Source of the DNA: Pseudodesulfovibrio sediminis
GTDB lineage: Bacteria; Desulfobacterota; Desulfovibrionia; Desulfovibrionales; Desulfovibrionaceae
Direction: 5' to 3'
DNA: 64,000 nt
NCBI RefSeq assembly: GCF_020886695.1
Contig: NZ_AP024485.1
Location: 2,721,001-2,785,000, forward strand
The notes under the pieces are model-generated. The model was not told the DNA's origin. It saw only the letters and a program-made list of their open reading frames with translations, and did not search any database. This document shows, in pieces, positions 44,400 to 53,583 of this stretch (the first letter of the stretch is position 1; every line of letters begins with the position of its first letter). A program made the position numbers and the translations under genes.

Positions 44400-45149
44400 T
44401 AGTTTTATTAAGTAATATTAAGCTTATATATGTCTAAATAAAGTCTAGAGTGGTCATTTTTTCCTGCCTTGAAACAGGGGAAAAACGTTCCCTGTCAATG
44501 CTTTGTCGGCAGTGGGGTGCAATATGTGCCTTGCTGGCGGCTTTATGTATGGGAAGAAAGGTCGTTTTTTTGAGAAGACCGAGTAAGTGGAGGGAGTTTG
44601 TTCCTGTGGAGCGGAGGAGAGTCAGTGCTGTGCACTTCCATGCACCTGCGGTGCAAGAGCCAGTTTTTGGGGCGTGTGCCCCAAAGGCCTTCCATGCCCT
44701 ACGCGGGCGGCGGTCTCTTTTTGAGGAGCAAAAAGAGACGCAAAAAGCTCCTTGCGCGAGCTTGACCGCCCACGGTTTGACGGCAAGAATCTGATCAACT
44801 CGGGACGGCTCCATCTTGGGAAAAGTAATGGGAAAGTCTTTCCGTGACCCGCCTGGTTGAGTCGATGCATTCGTGCCGCCTGACCGGAGCCGCCGCCCTG
44901 TCGTTGTCAGCTTCTAGGCCTTGCAAACAGGGCTAAGCTAGGGCGACTTGAGCAGATAACATTCTGTATCCAAGGTCGCTCAACAGGTCGCCGTAAAGGC
45001 GAAACCTTTTGAATAAACTTGGATTGCATTCTCGCCGCGTAGCGCGATAACCGAAAATAAAAAGCACTCCTCAAAATACAGTAAGCCTTCCCCTCAGAAC
45101 AGACACATCAAAGCTGAATGAAAAAAAGCGGCAAGCGCGCCCGCGAAAA
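44400..45149. other. Gene-poor intergenic region of unclear origin
   Basis: About 750 bp without a credible gene on either strand. It contains GGGGC-GTGT-GCCCC near 44665 and a perfect 11-bp hairpin GTCTCTTTTTG/CAAAAAGAGAC near 44711-44738. The translated fragments are of a low-complexity, Arg/Gly/Pro-rich kind often seen in dispersed intergenic repeats. I see no RNA gene that I recognise. Confidence 0.5.
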
Positions 45150-45944
45150 TCAACCAAAGGCCTGTGCATACACCCCCGGCGTCATCCCCATGGTTTTTTT
45201 GAACACGCGATTCATATGGCTCTGATCAGAAAACCCGCAGTGCGCGGCCACGTCAGCCAGAAGCATCCCTTTGGTTATGCGTTCCTTGGCTTCTCTGACC
45301 CTGAGCTGGTTGTGGTATTCATGCGGAGGCATGCCATATGCCCAGGTAAAGCAGCGGCTGAATCGGCACGGGCTGAGCCTGGCAATGTCGGCGAGCGTGT
45401 CAAGCCTGACGCTTTCACAGGGATGACGGTGCAGATATGCGGCAGCCTGTGCAAGATGGTCGGGAGGTGTGGTTTTCGGTTCATCGGCATGGGTGTTTTC
45501 GCGCAACAGCGCAGCAAGGATGGTGACGAGCTGTTCCTGGCATTCCATGGCAAAAGTGGAGCAGCCGACAGACTCGGCGAATCGGATGATTTTTCCGAAC
45601 AGCACAGGGGAATCAACGATGGGCGTGTGGTGATCCTGACAGATTGTGGTGAACCCCAGCATGCTGACCAGCGGGCACGGGATATTACACATGACGTACT
45701 CACAGGCGTCTGATTCAGGGCAGGCGTGTGTGTGTTCGGGTGGGATGAATATGACGCTTCCAGGGCGGGCCTCGAAGGACTCAGAGCCATACTGTATGGT
45801 CCGTCTGCCTACCATGACGATGCCAAAGGTCAGGGATTCGTGGCTGTGCCGACCCAACGCCTGCATCGGCCCGGAGGCACGCACAAGGGTGGCGCCCTCC
45901 AGGCCGGGGATGGTTCTGAATATGAGGTCCGTGCTTGTCTTCAT
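45150..45944 (-). CDS. AraC-family transcriptional regulator
   Basis: 264 residues with an N-terminal cupin sensor (GRHSHESLTFGIVMVGRRTI, VIFIPPEHTHACPESDACEY) and a double helix-turn-helix C-terminus (VRLDTLADIARLSPCRFSRC, MPPHEYHNQLRVREAKERIT, DVAAHCGFSDQSHMNRVFKK). It lies 8 nt after the cupin gene, so the two form one unit. Its targets are unknown; no transporter is adjacent. Confidence 0.93.
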   Translation of the reverse strand: MKTSTDLIFRTIPGLEGATLVRASGPMQALGRHSHESLTFGIVMVGRRTIQYGSESFEARPGSVIFIPPEHTHACPESDACEYVMCNIPCPLVSMLGFTTICQDHHTPIVDSPVLFGKIIRFAESVGCSTFAMECQEQLVTILAALLRENTHADEPKTTPPDHLAQAAAYLHRHPCESVRLDTLADIARLSPCRFSRCFTWAYGMPPHEYHNQLRVREAKERITKGMLLADVAAHCGFSDQSHMNRVFKKTMGMTPGVYAQAFG

Positions 45945-45952
45945 AGAAATGC

Positions 45953-46339
45953 TCAGAGCAGTGCCGGGATGAATTTTGCCAGTATGGTCAGGCCTGAACT
46001 GCCAGCCTGGACAGTGTGTGGTGCCTTTTCCGGGATCACGCCCACCATGCCTTTCGTGTAGGGAATTATCTTCCCGTTCAACAGACAGTGTCCGCTGCCA
46101 CCTGTTATCTCGTGCAGCTCCCAGCTGTCCTGGTGAATATGGTCACCGATTTCAGCTCCCGCGTCCAGTCTGACCAGATGCGCGCTGAACCGTCCTTCGG
46201 TTTCGGCCCCGGTGATCAGATGTTTGAGAGCAACTCCGGCGAATGTGGGATGCTGATTCCAGTCGAGCGAGGCGACATCGGTCTCCTTGTCTGTGTGGCT
46301 GATGGTACCGGACATGATGGATGTAAATAAATCGGACAT
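45953..46339 (-). CDS. Single-domain cupin protein
   Basis: 128 residues with a cupin barrel: GRFSAHLVRLDAGAEIGDHI, HQDSWELHEITGGSGHCLLN, GKIIPYTKGMVGVIPEKAPH. The metal-binding His, Glu and second His are visible. Cupins of this size can be small-molecule binding or isomerising enzymes. ATG 46339 has AAGGAGAT just upstream; the longer frame is discarded. It is co-directional with the AraC gene. Confidence 0.85.
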   Translation of the reverse strand: MSDLFTSIMSGTISHTDKETDVASLDWNQHPTFAGVALKHLITGAETEGRFSAHLVRLDAGAEIGDHIHQDSWELHEITGGSGHCLLNGKIIPYTKGMVGVIPEKAPHTVQAGSSGLTILAKFIPALL

Positions 46340-46492
46340 GACTATCTCCTTGTTGTTTGTGCCACCATACGAACACAGACAGCAGGAGTATTGGACGTTC
46401 TTGTCGGTAAAAGCGGAAAAAAGGGGGGCTGTTTCATCCAAAGATCGCCGTAACGCGACGCACTATCCCCGACTGAGCCTTCAACACAGGAA

Positions 46493-46524
46493 GCGGCCTG
46501 ACAGTGGGTTAACTGTCAGGCCGC
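46493..46524 (-). terminator. Strong hairpin after flgE
   Basis: GCGGCCTGACAGT and ACTGTCAGGCCGC form a 13-bp stem with a 6-nt loop, about 90 nt after the flgE stop. No long U-tract follows. It probably ends the hook operon. Confidence 0.65.
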
Positions 46525-46614
46525 AGGGTCTTCTGTTTGCCCCCTGAGGGTCAGGCAGGGGGCAATCTTGGAGAAGGGGTCTATTCGTATGGGTTACTTA
46601 AGACCTGTATGTAC

Positions 46615-48291
46615 TTAACGCTTCATGGCGATAACTTCGCCGAGCATTGAGTCTGTGGTTGTGATGACCTTGGTGTTGGCCTGGAAGCCGCGCTGCGTGG
46701 TGATCATGCGCACGAATTCGGTGGCCATATCCACGTTGGACATCTCAAGGGAGTTGCCGTCTACGGTGCCTTTGCCTGCAGAGCCAGCCTGACCGGTCAG
46801 AGCCGGGCCGGATTCACGGGTTTCCTTAAACAGGTTGCCGCCGTCCCTGCGCAATCCATGGGCGTTGGTGAACGTCGCAATGGTGACTGCGTAGAGTTCC
46901 AGGACCTGTCCGTTGGAGTAGTGGCCGGTGATGACCCCCTCGCGGGACACAGAGATGTTCTGCAGGATGCCTGCGGAATAGCCGTTCTGGCTCTGGAACA
47001 GGGTGGAGGAACCGCCGGTATCAAAGCTCTGGGTGGCCAGGGCGCTGATGGCCGGATCCTTGAAGTTGGCAAGATAGCCGGTGTTGCTGATATTGGTGCC
47101 GACGTCAGCTGCGCTCAGGGGCAGGGCACCAAGACCGGTTCCCCAACCGATGGTGTCTGTGCCGGAGCCGTTACTTGACAGGTCGGAGTTCTGGATACCG
47201 AAATTGATCTGCATCGGTGTGGCGTTGGTCGCTTCGGCCGTACTTGCGTTGGATTTGCCAAGGAAGTTCGCTGTGCATACCGGATAGCCACCGGTGGAGA
47301 AATCGGCCAGCGTCCAGTTGTCCAGATCTTTGATGTTGGAGCCGCCGTTACTCTTGAGCGTATACGCGCTCATGCCGGAGAGCTGACCTGTGGTGAACGT
47401 CAGGGTACCCATCATGAGGATACCTGCGGCAGAGGTGCCGCCCTGGCCTATCGCGGTCAGGTTGCCGTCTGCGCCGGACAGGACGCGCTTGTCCGCGTTG
47501 GGTTCACAGGTGACCATGTATTCCCAGACAGTGTCGCCTCCGGCGTTACTCATGGTGACCTTGTCAAAGTAGACGGTCAGGTTGTGAGCGGTACCGATGT
47601 CATCGTACACCTTCAGGGTGGTGGAATAGCTGTACAGAGTCCCGGCCAGCGGGGTGTCTTCGGTGCCGTCCCAGTTATTGAACATGGCGAAATACGGCTG
47701 CGTGGCGCTGGTGGAGCTGTCTGCGGCGGACGGGTCCAGGTTGGTGACGATGGAAACGGAAGTCGTCGCGCTTGGCTCGGACTGGAAGTTTTCCATGCGA
47801 ATATCGGTGGGTGTGCCGATGATGCGTGCGCCACTGGAGGATGCCGCCGAAGTTGAACTGGCTGATGTCACGGACGTGGTGCTCTGCTCGATTTCCCATC
47901 CCTGCAGTACATATCCGTGGGGATCAACGAGATACCCGTCGTTGTCAAAGCGGAAGTTACCGGCCCTGGTGTAGAATTTGTCGTCTTCGCCCTGAGGGGA
48001 GACAACAAACATGCCGTTGCCGGAGATGGCCATGTCCGTGGCTTCGGTGGATGCCTCGAAAGCACCCTGACCGTAGTCCGAGTATACGCTCGATACACGT
48101 ACACCACGACCCACCTGGCCCACGCCGTTGACTGTTGAAAAATCCTGGCTCATGAGATCCTCGAAATACATTCGAGCGCCTTTGAACCCCGTTGTGTTCA
48201 CATTGGCAAGGTTGTTGCCAATGACCGTCATTCGTTCGGAGTGTACCGTCAGACCGGTAATACCCGAATAGAGTGATGCTCCTAAACCCAT
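46615..48291 (-). CDS. flgE: Flagellar hook protein FlgE
   Basis: 558 residues, long for FlgE. The N-terminal rod/hook motif is clear (YSGITGLTVHSERMTVIGNN, LANVNTTGFKGARMYFEDLM), as is the C-terminal SNVDMATEFVRMITTQRGFQ, ANTKVITTTDSMLGEVIAMK. The middle is Ser/Thr/Ala-rich (TSVTSASSTSAASSSGARI) and could be a surface-exposed, glycosylated region. It polymerises into the hook. Last gene of fliK-flgD-flgE. Confidence 0.97.
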   Translation of the reverse strand: MGLGASLYSGITGLTVHSERMTVIGNNLANVNTTGFKGARMYFEDLMSQDFSTVNGVGQVGRGVRVSSVYSDYGQGAFEASTEATDMAISGNGMFVVSPQGEDDKFYTRAGNFRFDNDGYLVDPHGYVLQGWEIEQSTTSVTSASSTSAASSSGARIIGTPTDIRMENFQSEPSATTSVSIVTNLDPSAADSSTSATQPYFAMFNNWDGTEDTPLAGTLYSYSTTLKVYDDIGTAHNLTVYFDKVTMSNAGGDTVWEYMVTCEPNADKRVLSGADGNLTAIGQGGTSAAGILMMGTLTFTTGQLSGMSAYTLKSNGGSNIKDLDNWTLADFSTGGYPVCTANFLGKSNASTAEATNATPMQINFGIQNSDLSSNGSGTDTIGWGTGLGALPLSAADVGTNISNTGYLANFKDPAISALATQSFDTGGSSTLFQSQNGYSAGILQNISVSREGVITGHYSNGQVLELYAVTIATFTNAHGLRRDGGNLFKETRESGPALTGQAGSAGKGTVDGNSLEMSNVDMATEFVRMITTQRGFQANTKVITTTDSMLGEVIAMKR

Positions 48292-48349
48292 AATAACCTC
48301 CTATCTCTTCTCCAAGAGCCTGCGACCTCGTGCCGCAGGTGAAATTCAA

Positions 48350-49081
48350 CTAGCTCTCTTCTTCAGTGGTTTCCTCTGTATCCACCACATCCGCGCTGCC
48401 GGGATCGACGACTTCCTTGATGTTGAGGAAGCTGATGAAGCGACCGTCCTTGAGGCGCAGATACTGAGTCCCGCTTTCATTGACCACTGCGTCGACCGTG
48501 CCGGATATTTCCGTCTGGACCATGACGTGCTTGCCTTCGACATCCTCACCGAGGATACCGACGCCGTACTGGCCATCGGCAACGGTCTGTCCGCCTTCGT
48601 TCTTGCCATCCCATTCATACTGATAGGCTCCGGCTTCTTTGCCGCCCAGATCGATAGTGCGTATAATGGCACCTTCAGAATCATAAATATTCATTGTGAT
48701 CTTGCTAACCGGTTCGCCGAATCCGTAGTAGATGGTGGAGACGTTTCCTTCATCCTTGCTGATCTTGTAACCCTCAGCCTTGATCTCCTTGCCGATGAAG
48801 CTGACAGCCGACAGCATGTCGGTCTGCTCCGTGGAGTTAGTCAGATCCTTAATGCCCTGGTTGATGTTGGTCAGCTGCTCCAGAGAGGAGAACTGGGCCA
48901 ACTGGGCCGTCATGTCCGTGTCTTCCATCGGATTCAGGGGATCCTGATGCGTCAACTGCGCCACCAGGATGGTCATGAACGAATCCTGATCCATACTTGT
49001 TTTGTGCTCCGGAGTGTTGGAGGCCGCCAATCGCGACTCCTGTGCTCCGAGAATCATTCCACTGTTGTCTACGTAACCCAT
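48350..49081 (-). CDS. flgD: Flagellar hook-cap/assembly protein FlgD
   Basis: 243 residues: MDQDSFMTILVAQLTHQDPL, NPMEDTDMTAQLAQFSSLEQ, then an FlgD Ig-like and Tudor-like core (GEPVSKITMNIYDSEGAIIR, GAYQYEWDGKNEGGQTVADG). The C-terminus is acidic. It caps the growing hook. 12 nt after fliK. Confidence 0.95.
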   Translation of the reverse strand: MGYVDNSGMILGAQESRLAASNTPEHKTSMDQDSFMTILVAQLTHQDPLNPMEDTDMTAQLAQFSSLEQLTNINQGIKDLTNSTEQTDMLSAVSFIGKEIKAEGYKISKDEGNVSTIYYGFGEPVSKITMNIYDSEGAIIRTIDLGGKEAGAYQYEWDGKNEGGQTVADGQYGVGILGEDVEGKHVMVQTEISGTVDAVVNESGTQYLRLKDGRFISFLNIKEVVDPGSADVVDTEETTEEES

Positions 49082-49093
49082 GATAGACCTCTC

Positions 49094-50794
49094 TTACGCA
49101 ATAACGTGTAACCCGTTGTCGGCAGTAATTGCCTGTTCACGTATACTTTGCACGTCCTGCGCCAAGACGCCGCCAGAGTTGGCCCGCATCTGTCTCATGT
49201 GGTTGCGCATGGCGACCATGGCCTCGCGTTCACGAGCAAGATTGTGTTCGTTCTGACCAAACCAATCGTTGGAGTTCTGATTGTTGGAAAGCCCGGTCTG
49301 GACCTCCAGCTTCTCCACTTTCAATCCTTGGTTTTCTAAAGAATTCTTAATAATGTCGAGATTGTCTGCAATGACCTTTGCAGCTTCGTGACTCTCTGCC
49401 CGGATGGTGGCTCCCACTTCCTTGCCCTGTACGGAGAGGATGACGGAGAGCTTGCCCAGGTTCTCTGGAGTGAGCTGCAAAGTAAGTTGCTTGGTGCCGT
49501 TTTTCAGGGTCTGCAGGACAGCATTGTCCACCTGCTTCATGACCTTGGGGGCGGAAACTTTTTCCCATGCGGCAGTCTTTACCTTGGCTTGCGCCTCGGT
49601 CAGGCCGGTCTTGGACAGCGCTTCCGCCTGGGTGCGTGTCTGTGTCTTGGCCTGGGCACTCTGCGAGCCGTCATCGGTCATCTTGCCAAAAAGATTGTTC
49701 CAGTTCTCGTCGTTTTCGCTTTTCGCATCCTGCGCGTTGGGCTCCTGCTTGTCCGAGTCGGTCTTGATGTCGACCTTGTCGGTCACATTCTTTTCGGTGT
49801 TACGACGAACCGCGGTTTCAGCTACGTTGTCCTTGGTGGTCTTGACTGCCTGTGCCAATTCTTCCTTGGCATCCGTCTTGACCTCTTCAGCCGTTACGCG
49901 CGGCTTCAGATCAATAGCCTCTTCCACCTGTCTGGCGGCAGAGGATTGCTTGTGTTCCTCGTTCATGGTGGCGACAAAAGCCTTGCCAACGGCCTTGGCG
50001 AGCTTCTGATCCTTCTTGTCCATGTCTGCCAGTTCCTGGCGGATCAGGGTGAAGGCTTCCTTCAAATCCTTGGGCATGGAGTTGGTGCCGAGAAGCTCCT
50101 GGACCTTGGTTGCAAACTCCTTGGAACAGGTCAGGGCAGCGGTGAACGCTTCAACTTCCTGCTTGCTGAGCAGCAGTTGCTGATCCTGCGGCATGGTGTC
50201 GATCTTGGCCTGCAATGCGCTCATGACCTTGGAGACATTGCCCTTCTCAAGATGGCTGATGAGCTTGGCGCTTTCCTTGTCGGAAAAACCAAACTTGCCG
50301 AAGAAGCTGGTCAGGTTGGCCTTTTGCTCATCCGTCAGTTCGACAGAACGCATCGCGGCGACCTTTTGCGCGACCTCGGCCACGAACTGGCCCCAGGTCA
50401 GTCCTTCGTCGGAATTGACCTTCTCTTCGATCTTGGCGATTTCCTCATCGGTCATGCCATATTCCTTGAGGTCATCCTTGACCTCGTCGAATTCATCCTG
50501 CGTCATTCGGGCGTTTTCTCTGTGCTGTTCGACTTCCTGCTCTTCCGTGACCGGAGTCTCTGTGCCAGCCGCATTCACGCTCGGTTGTTCATTGAATTTC
50601 TGGGGAGTACTTTCAAGCATCTTGTCTTTTGTGGCGACTGGCGCCAGGGCCAGTTCCTTTTCGACAGAGGCGGCGTGTTCGCTGAACAGTTCAGAGAACA
50701 GCATCTGCTGATCACTTTCCTTGACGGAAGCGATTTTTACCGTCTGTATTTGTTCAGTGGCCTTTTCAAGGGCGATGCCGGGAATATTCTGCAT
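49094..50794 (-). CDS. fliK: Flagellar hook-length control protein FliK
   Basis: 566 residues. The C-terminal Flg_hook domain is clear (NGTKQLTLQLTPENLGKLSV, ILSVQGKEVGATIRAESHEA). The rest is helical, charged and low in complexity, as in FliK rulers. A helix-rich stretch with DEFDEVKDDLKEYGMTDEEI and ELTDEQKANLTSFFGKFGFS is unusual in length. ATG 50794 is chosen for GAAGGAGAAAACC. A sigma-54-like promoter lies 27 nt upstream. First gene of the hook operon. Confidence 0.9.
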   Translation of the reverse strand: MQNIPGIALEKATEQIQTVKIASVKESDQQMLFSELFSEHAASVEKELALAPVATKDKMLESTPQKFNEQPSVNAAGTETPVTEEQEVEQHRENARMTQDEFDEVKDDLKEYGMTDEEIAKIEEKVNSDEGLTWGQFVAEVAQKVAAMRSVELTDEQKANLTSFFGKFGFSDKESAKLISHLEKGNVSKVMSALQAKIDTMPQDQQLLLSKQEVEAFTAALTCSKEFATKVQELLGTNSMPKDLKEAFTLIRQELADMDKKDQKLAKAVGKAFVATMNEEHKQSSAARQVEEAIDLKPRVTAEEVKTDAKEELAQAVKTTKDNVAETAVRRNTEKNVTDKVDIKTDSDKQEPNAQDAKSENDENWNNLFGKMTDDGSQSAQAKTQTRTQAEALSKTGLTEAQAKVKTAAWEKVSAPKVMKQVDNAVLQTLKNGTKQLTLQLTPENLGKLSVILSVQGKEVGATIRAESHEAAKVIADNLDIIKNSLENQGLKVEKLEVQTGLSNNQNSNDWFGQNEHNLAREREAMVAMRNHMRQMRANSGGVLAQDVQSIREQAITADNGLHVIA

Positions 50795-50820
50795 GGTTTT
50801 CTCCTTCGTCACACTTACAA

Positions 50821-50835
50821 TCAAAAGGTGTGCCA
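50821..50835 (-). promoter_or_regulatory. Sigma-54-like promoter of fliK-flgD-flgE
   Basis: Minus strand TGGCACACCTTTTGA: the -24 TGGCAC is perfect and the -12 reads TTGA for TTGC, at correct spacing. The fliK ATG is 27 nt downstream. Confidence 0.6.
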
Positions 50836-50923
50836 AATGGAAAACATCGTGATTCCGGGTAATTATTGTTTTTGCGGTAGGCAGAAATGACCGCTGCCAG
50901 GCAGGCGGGGCAGGGGAAACGGG

Positions 50924-52330
50924 TTAGGCGCAGGCCGCGATAAGCCTTTCGAGCAGCTCCATGACCTTGATCCATCCAAGGCGTGAATAGTCGGTGTTTT
51001 CCAGCAGCATGTGGGCATAGCCGGTGAGCGGTTTGACCGTGGCGGGACTCTTGGCCCAGAATGCCTCTTCAAGGATGGAGCCGTTTTTCAGGCCATGCTT
51101 GAACTGGCGGCCCATCTCCGGCACATGGGCGCGTATGGCTTCGGCTGTCTGTCCGGCTTCGGCGGTCAGATCGGCCCAGGCCGCGACCTGGCGGGTGTCG
51201 TCCCACAACCCGAAGTGATGGCCGAAAAAGGTTTGCCAGAATCGGGAGATGAGTCGTTCTTCGTCTGGTTGGACCGCATCGAGTCTGTTGAGGTGATAGA
51301 GGCCGAGGTCCGAACGGGCGGTCTGGAACAGGGTCAGGCCGGGCAGGTCGAGTCCGGCGAGTTGGTCCGGCCCGTCACCGGCCAGTATGCGGTTGGCAAG
51401 GATAGCCACACGGGCAGGTTTGAAGGGATCATGGCAGTACAGCCTCTGGCGGGAGCAGGACCAGCACCCTTTGGCGCAGTCAAGGTCTGCGCGGAGTACG
51501 TGGTGTCCCGGGCCATAGGGACCGGTCTCCCATGGATTGACGTTCCCCAGCGAGAGATTCAGACACCTGAGTCCGGTCCACGCGGCCAGATGCATGGGGC
51601 CGGTATCCGGTGTGATGAACAGACCGAGTGTCTGGCCCACGATACCGAGTTCCTCCAGCCCGAGCTTGCCGCACATGTTCAGGGCCGGGCCTTTTGCCTG
51701 TTTGACCACAGCTTCGCCAAGCCCTGTTTCCATGGGGCCGCCGAACAGGACCGGGCGCAGGTCTCGTCGATGCAGTTCGTCCACCAGTGTTCCCCAGAAC
51801 TCGACCGACGGGCGTTTTGCCTCGTCGCTTGCTCCGAGGAACAGTCCCACTTTGTTGCTGCCGTGCATGGTGCGCGGATTGTCGAAACGGGTGTCCACGA
51901 TCTGCTTGAACGGGATCGCGTCCAGCCCGTTGAGGTCGGCCCAGTGGTAGCGGTTGAACCCGTTGTTCTTGACCAGCGAGGTCCGGTAGAGCTGCCAGTC
52001 GCCGTGAACGAAAGTGGCGCTGTCCGCGGATTGGACCGGGCCGAGCTTGTGTTCGGCAGAGACCTCTTCGGCCAGTTGGGCCGCTTTTTTCTGGATGGAG
52101 AGATTGATTACCAGAGCGTAGTCGTGCTGCTTGAGCACATTCGCCCCGGACCAGGGGAAATAGGTGACCGCGGGTGAGAGTTTCATGAGCGGTTTGAAAA
52201 ATGTCTCCTCGGCCGCCACGAAAATGGGGTGCCCGGGATAGCGGCGGCTGAGCCAGAGCATGAGGGGATAGGAGAGAATCAGGTCGCCCATCCGCTGCAT
52301 CTGAAGGAGGAGTATCGGTTTCAGAGTCAT
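50924..52330 (-). CDS. Glycosyltransferase family 9 (heptosyltransferase-like)
   Basis: 468 residues: N-terminal KPILLLQMQRMGDLILSYPL and C-terminal nucleotide-sugar motif GLFITPDTGPMHLAAWTGLR. A Cys-rich insert (CAKGCWSCSRQRLYCHDPF) and a long C-terminal helical extension (about 150 residues) set it apart from LPS heptosyltransferases. It begins 4 nt after the preceding glycosyltransferase. The pair adjoins the hook operon, so its acceptor may be a flagellar protein or an outer-membrane glycan. Confidence 0.85.
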   Translation of the reverse strand: MTLKPILLLQMQRMGDLILSYPLMLWLSRRYPGHPIFVAAEETFFKPLMKLSPAVTYFPWSGANVLKQHDYALVINLSIQKKAAQLAEEVSAEHKLGPVQSADSATFVHGDWQLYRTSLVKNNGFNRYHWADLNGLDAIPFKQIVDTRFDNPRTMHGSNKVGLFLGASDEAKRPSVEFWGTLVDELHRRDLRPVLFGGPMETGLGEAVVKQAKGPALNMCGKLGLEELGIVGQTLGLFITPDTGPMHLAAWTGLRCLNLSLGNVNPWETGPYGPGHHVLRADLDCAKGCWSCSRQRLYCHDPFKPARVAILANRILAGDGPDQLAGLDLPGLTLFQTARSDLGLYHLNRLDAVQPDEERLISRFWQTFFGHHFGLWDDTRQVAAWADLTAEAGQTAEAIRAHVPEMGRQFKHGLKNGSILEEAFWAKSPATVKPLTGYAHMLLENTDYSRLGWIKVMELLERLIAACA

Positions 52331-52334
52331 ACCC

Positions 52335-53549
52335 TTATCCGAAGGTCTGGCGCATGGATTCCATGAGACTGGTCATGCGGTGGTCGTAGGTGTGTTGCGC
52401 CAGGACCCGTTTGCGGGCGGCTGCGGCAACGCGCTGGCGGGCGACGTCGTCATGGAGATACCGCTCGATCAGGCCGGGGATTGCATCCGGGTGGCGGTAG
52501 AAAACGATCTCGGTTTCCGGTTCGAACAGGTCCTCCATCTGTTTGCGGTGGTCGGTGAGCAGGAACGCGTTGCAGGTGGGCACGTCGAAGACCCGTTGAT
52601 TGACCGCGCCCTTCATCTGCTGGCTGGTGCAGTTGAAGTTGATCTTGGACAGGGGATAAAAATCCGGCAGGTCGTCATAATAGGACAACTCCGGGTGATA
52701 CCGCCAGCCGTCGGCGTCCTTGAGCAGGGACTGCCAGCCCGGATCCCCCACGATGAGGGGGGCGAAGGGCAGGATGCGCGCCACGCAATCCAGTCTGTAG
52801 AGCAGGGTGGCCTGCCAGGTGATGAAGGTCAGATACGCCTGTTTGCGTGCCGGGTGGAGCAGTGCCTCGAATTCCGGGACGAGCTCCGGGTGGTTCTTGT
52901 ACAGGAACGCTTCTGCCAGCGGTTCTCCCGAGTCGCTGAACTCACGGGCCATCGTGATGCCGTTCTGAAGGAGTCGCTCTGTGGGGCGGGCCGCCTCCAG
53001 TCGCTTGACGGTCTTGGTCAGCATGGAGTTGCCCACAAAGGAAATGGGGGCGCGCCATACATCCACAGGCACGGTGCGGCGGGGCGTGAGTCGGCTGGGG
53101 TCAGCGCCCAGCGGCAGGTGAAAGACATGCTTGAAGCCCATCCGGCCGAGAGAGTCGATGGTGTCGGCGTCCCAGGTGAACAGGGCGGTGCGGGCTTCGA
53201 AGAGATGCTGATAGGCGTTGAGAATGAGGTGCGGATTGTCCACGAACCAGGAGGCCAGCGGCACGTCGTACCGGTTCAGCAGTTGGGCCAGTATCCCTTC
53301 CCGGTCCACGCCCAGGTGGTTTACCGTGAGCACGAAGTCCGGCTTGAACGTGGTCAGCACATCGGTCATCTGCGTCACGAACGTGTCGAGATCCATTTCC
53401 TTGGTGCCGAGGTCCAGAAACAGATGCTCCACGCCAAGGCGCTTGCAGGCCGCCTCAAGCTCGCCAATGAGAAAATACTGGCTGGTGAGCAGGAGTATGC
53501 GGGGGTGTTGAGACCGGAATTTGGGCCATGTGGTGAGGGCGTCTTGCAT
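52335..53549 (-). CDS. Glycosyltransferase of the CgeB/DUF3880 type
   Basis: 404 residues. It opens with ILLLTSQYFLIGELEAACKR and PDFVLTVNHLGVDREG. The C-terminus has the family's FNCTSQQMKGAVNQRVFDVP, CNAFLLTDHRKQMEDLFEPE, TEIVFYRHPDAIPGLIERYL. Such enzymes glycosylate spore or surface proteins in other bacteria. It is co-directional with the GT9 gene and may act on the same glycan. ATG 53549 is preferred over the TTG at 53558. Confidence 0.82.
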   Translation of the reverse strand: MQDALTTWPKFRSQHPRILLLTSQYFLIGELEAACKRLGVEHLFLDLGTKEMDLDTFVTQMTDVLTTFKPDFVLTVNHLGVDREGILAQLLNRYDVPLASWFVDNPHLILNAYQHLFEARTALFTWDADTIDSLGRMGFKHVFHLPLGADPSRLTPRRTVPVDVWRAPISFVGNSMLTKTVKRLEAARPTERLLQNGITMAREFSDSGEPLAEAFLYKNHPELVPEFEALLHPARKQAYLTFITWQATLLYRLDCVARILPFAPLIVGDPGWQSLLKDADGWRYHPELSYYDDLPDFYPLSKINFNCTSQQMKGAVNQRVFDVPTCNAFLLTDHRKQMEDLFEPETEIVFYRHPDAIPGLIERYLHDDVARQRVAAAARKRVLAQHTYDHRMTSLMESMRQTFG

Positions 53550-53583
53550 TGGTCCCAACGGTAACGACCTCGGGGAAATTTGT

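Noticed and set aside
44434..44870. Short frames in the 750-bp intergenic stretch
   Set aside because: Overlapping frames on both strands with repeat-like, Arg-rich sequence and no start signals.
49388..50890. Plus-strand 500-codon frame
   Set aside because: Antisense to fliK; leucine-rich because of the opposing Lys/Glu codons.
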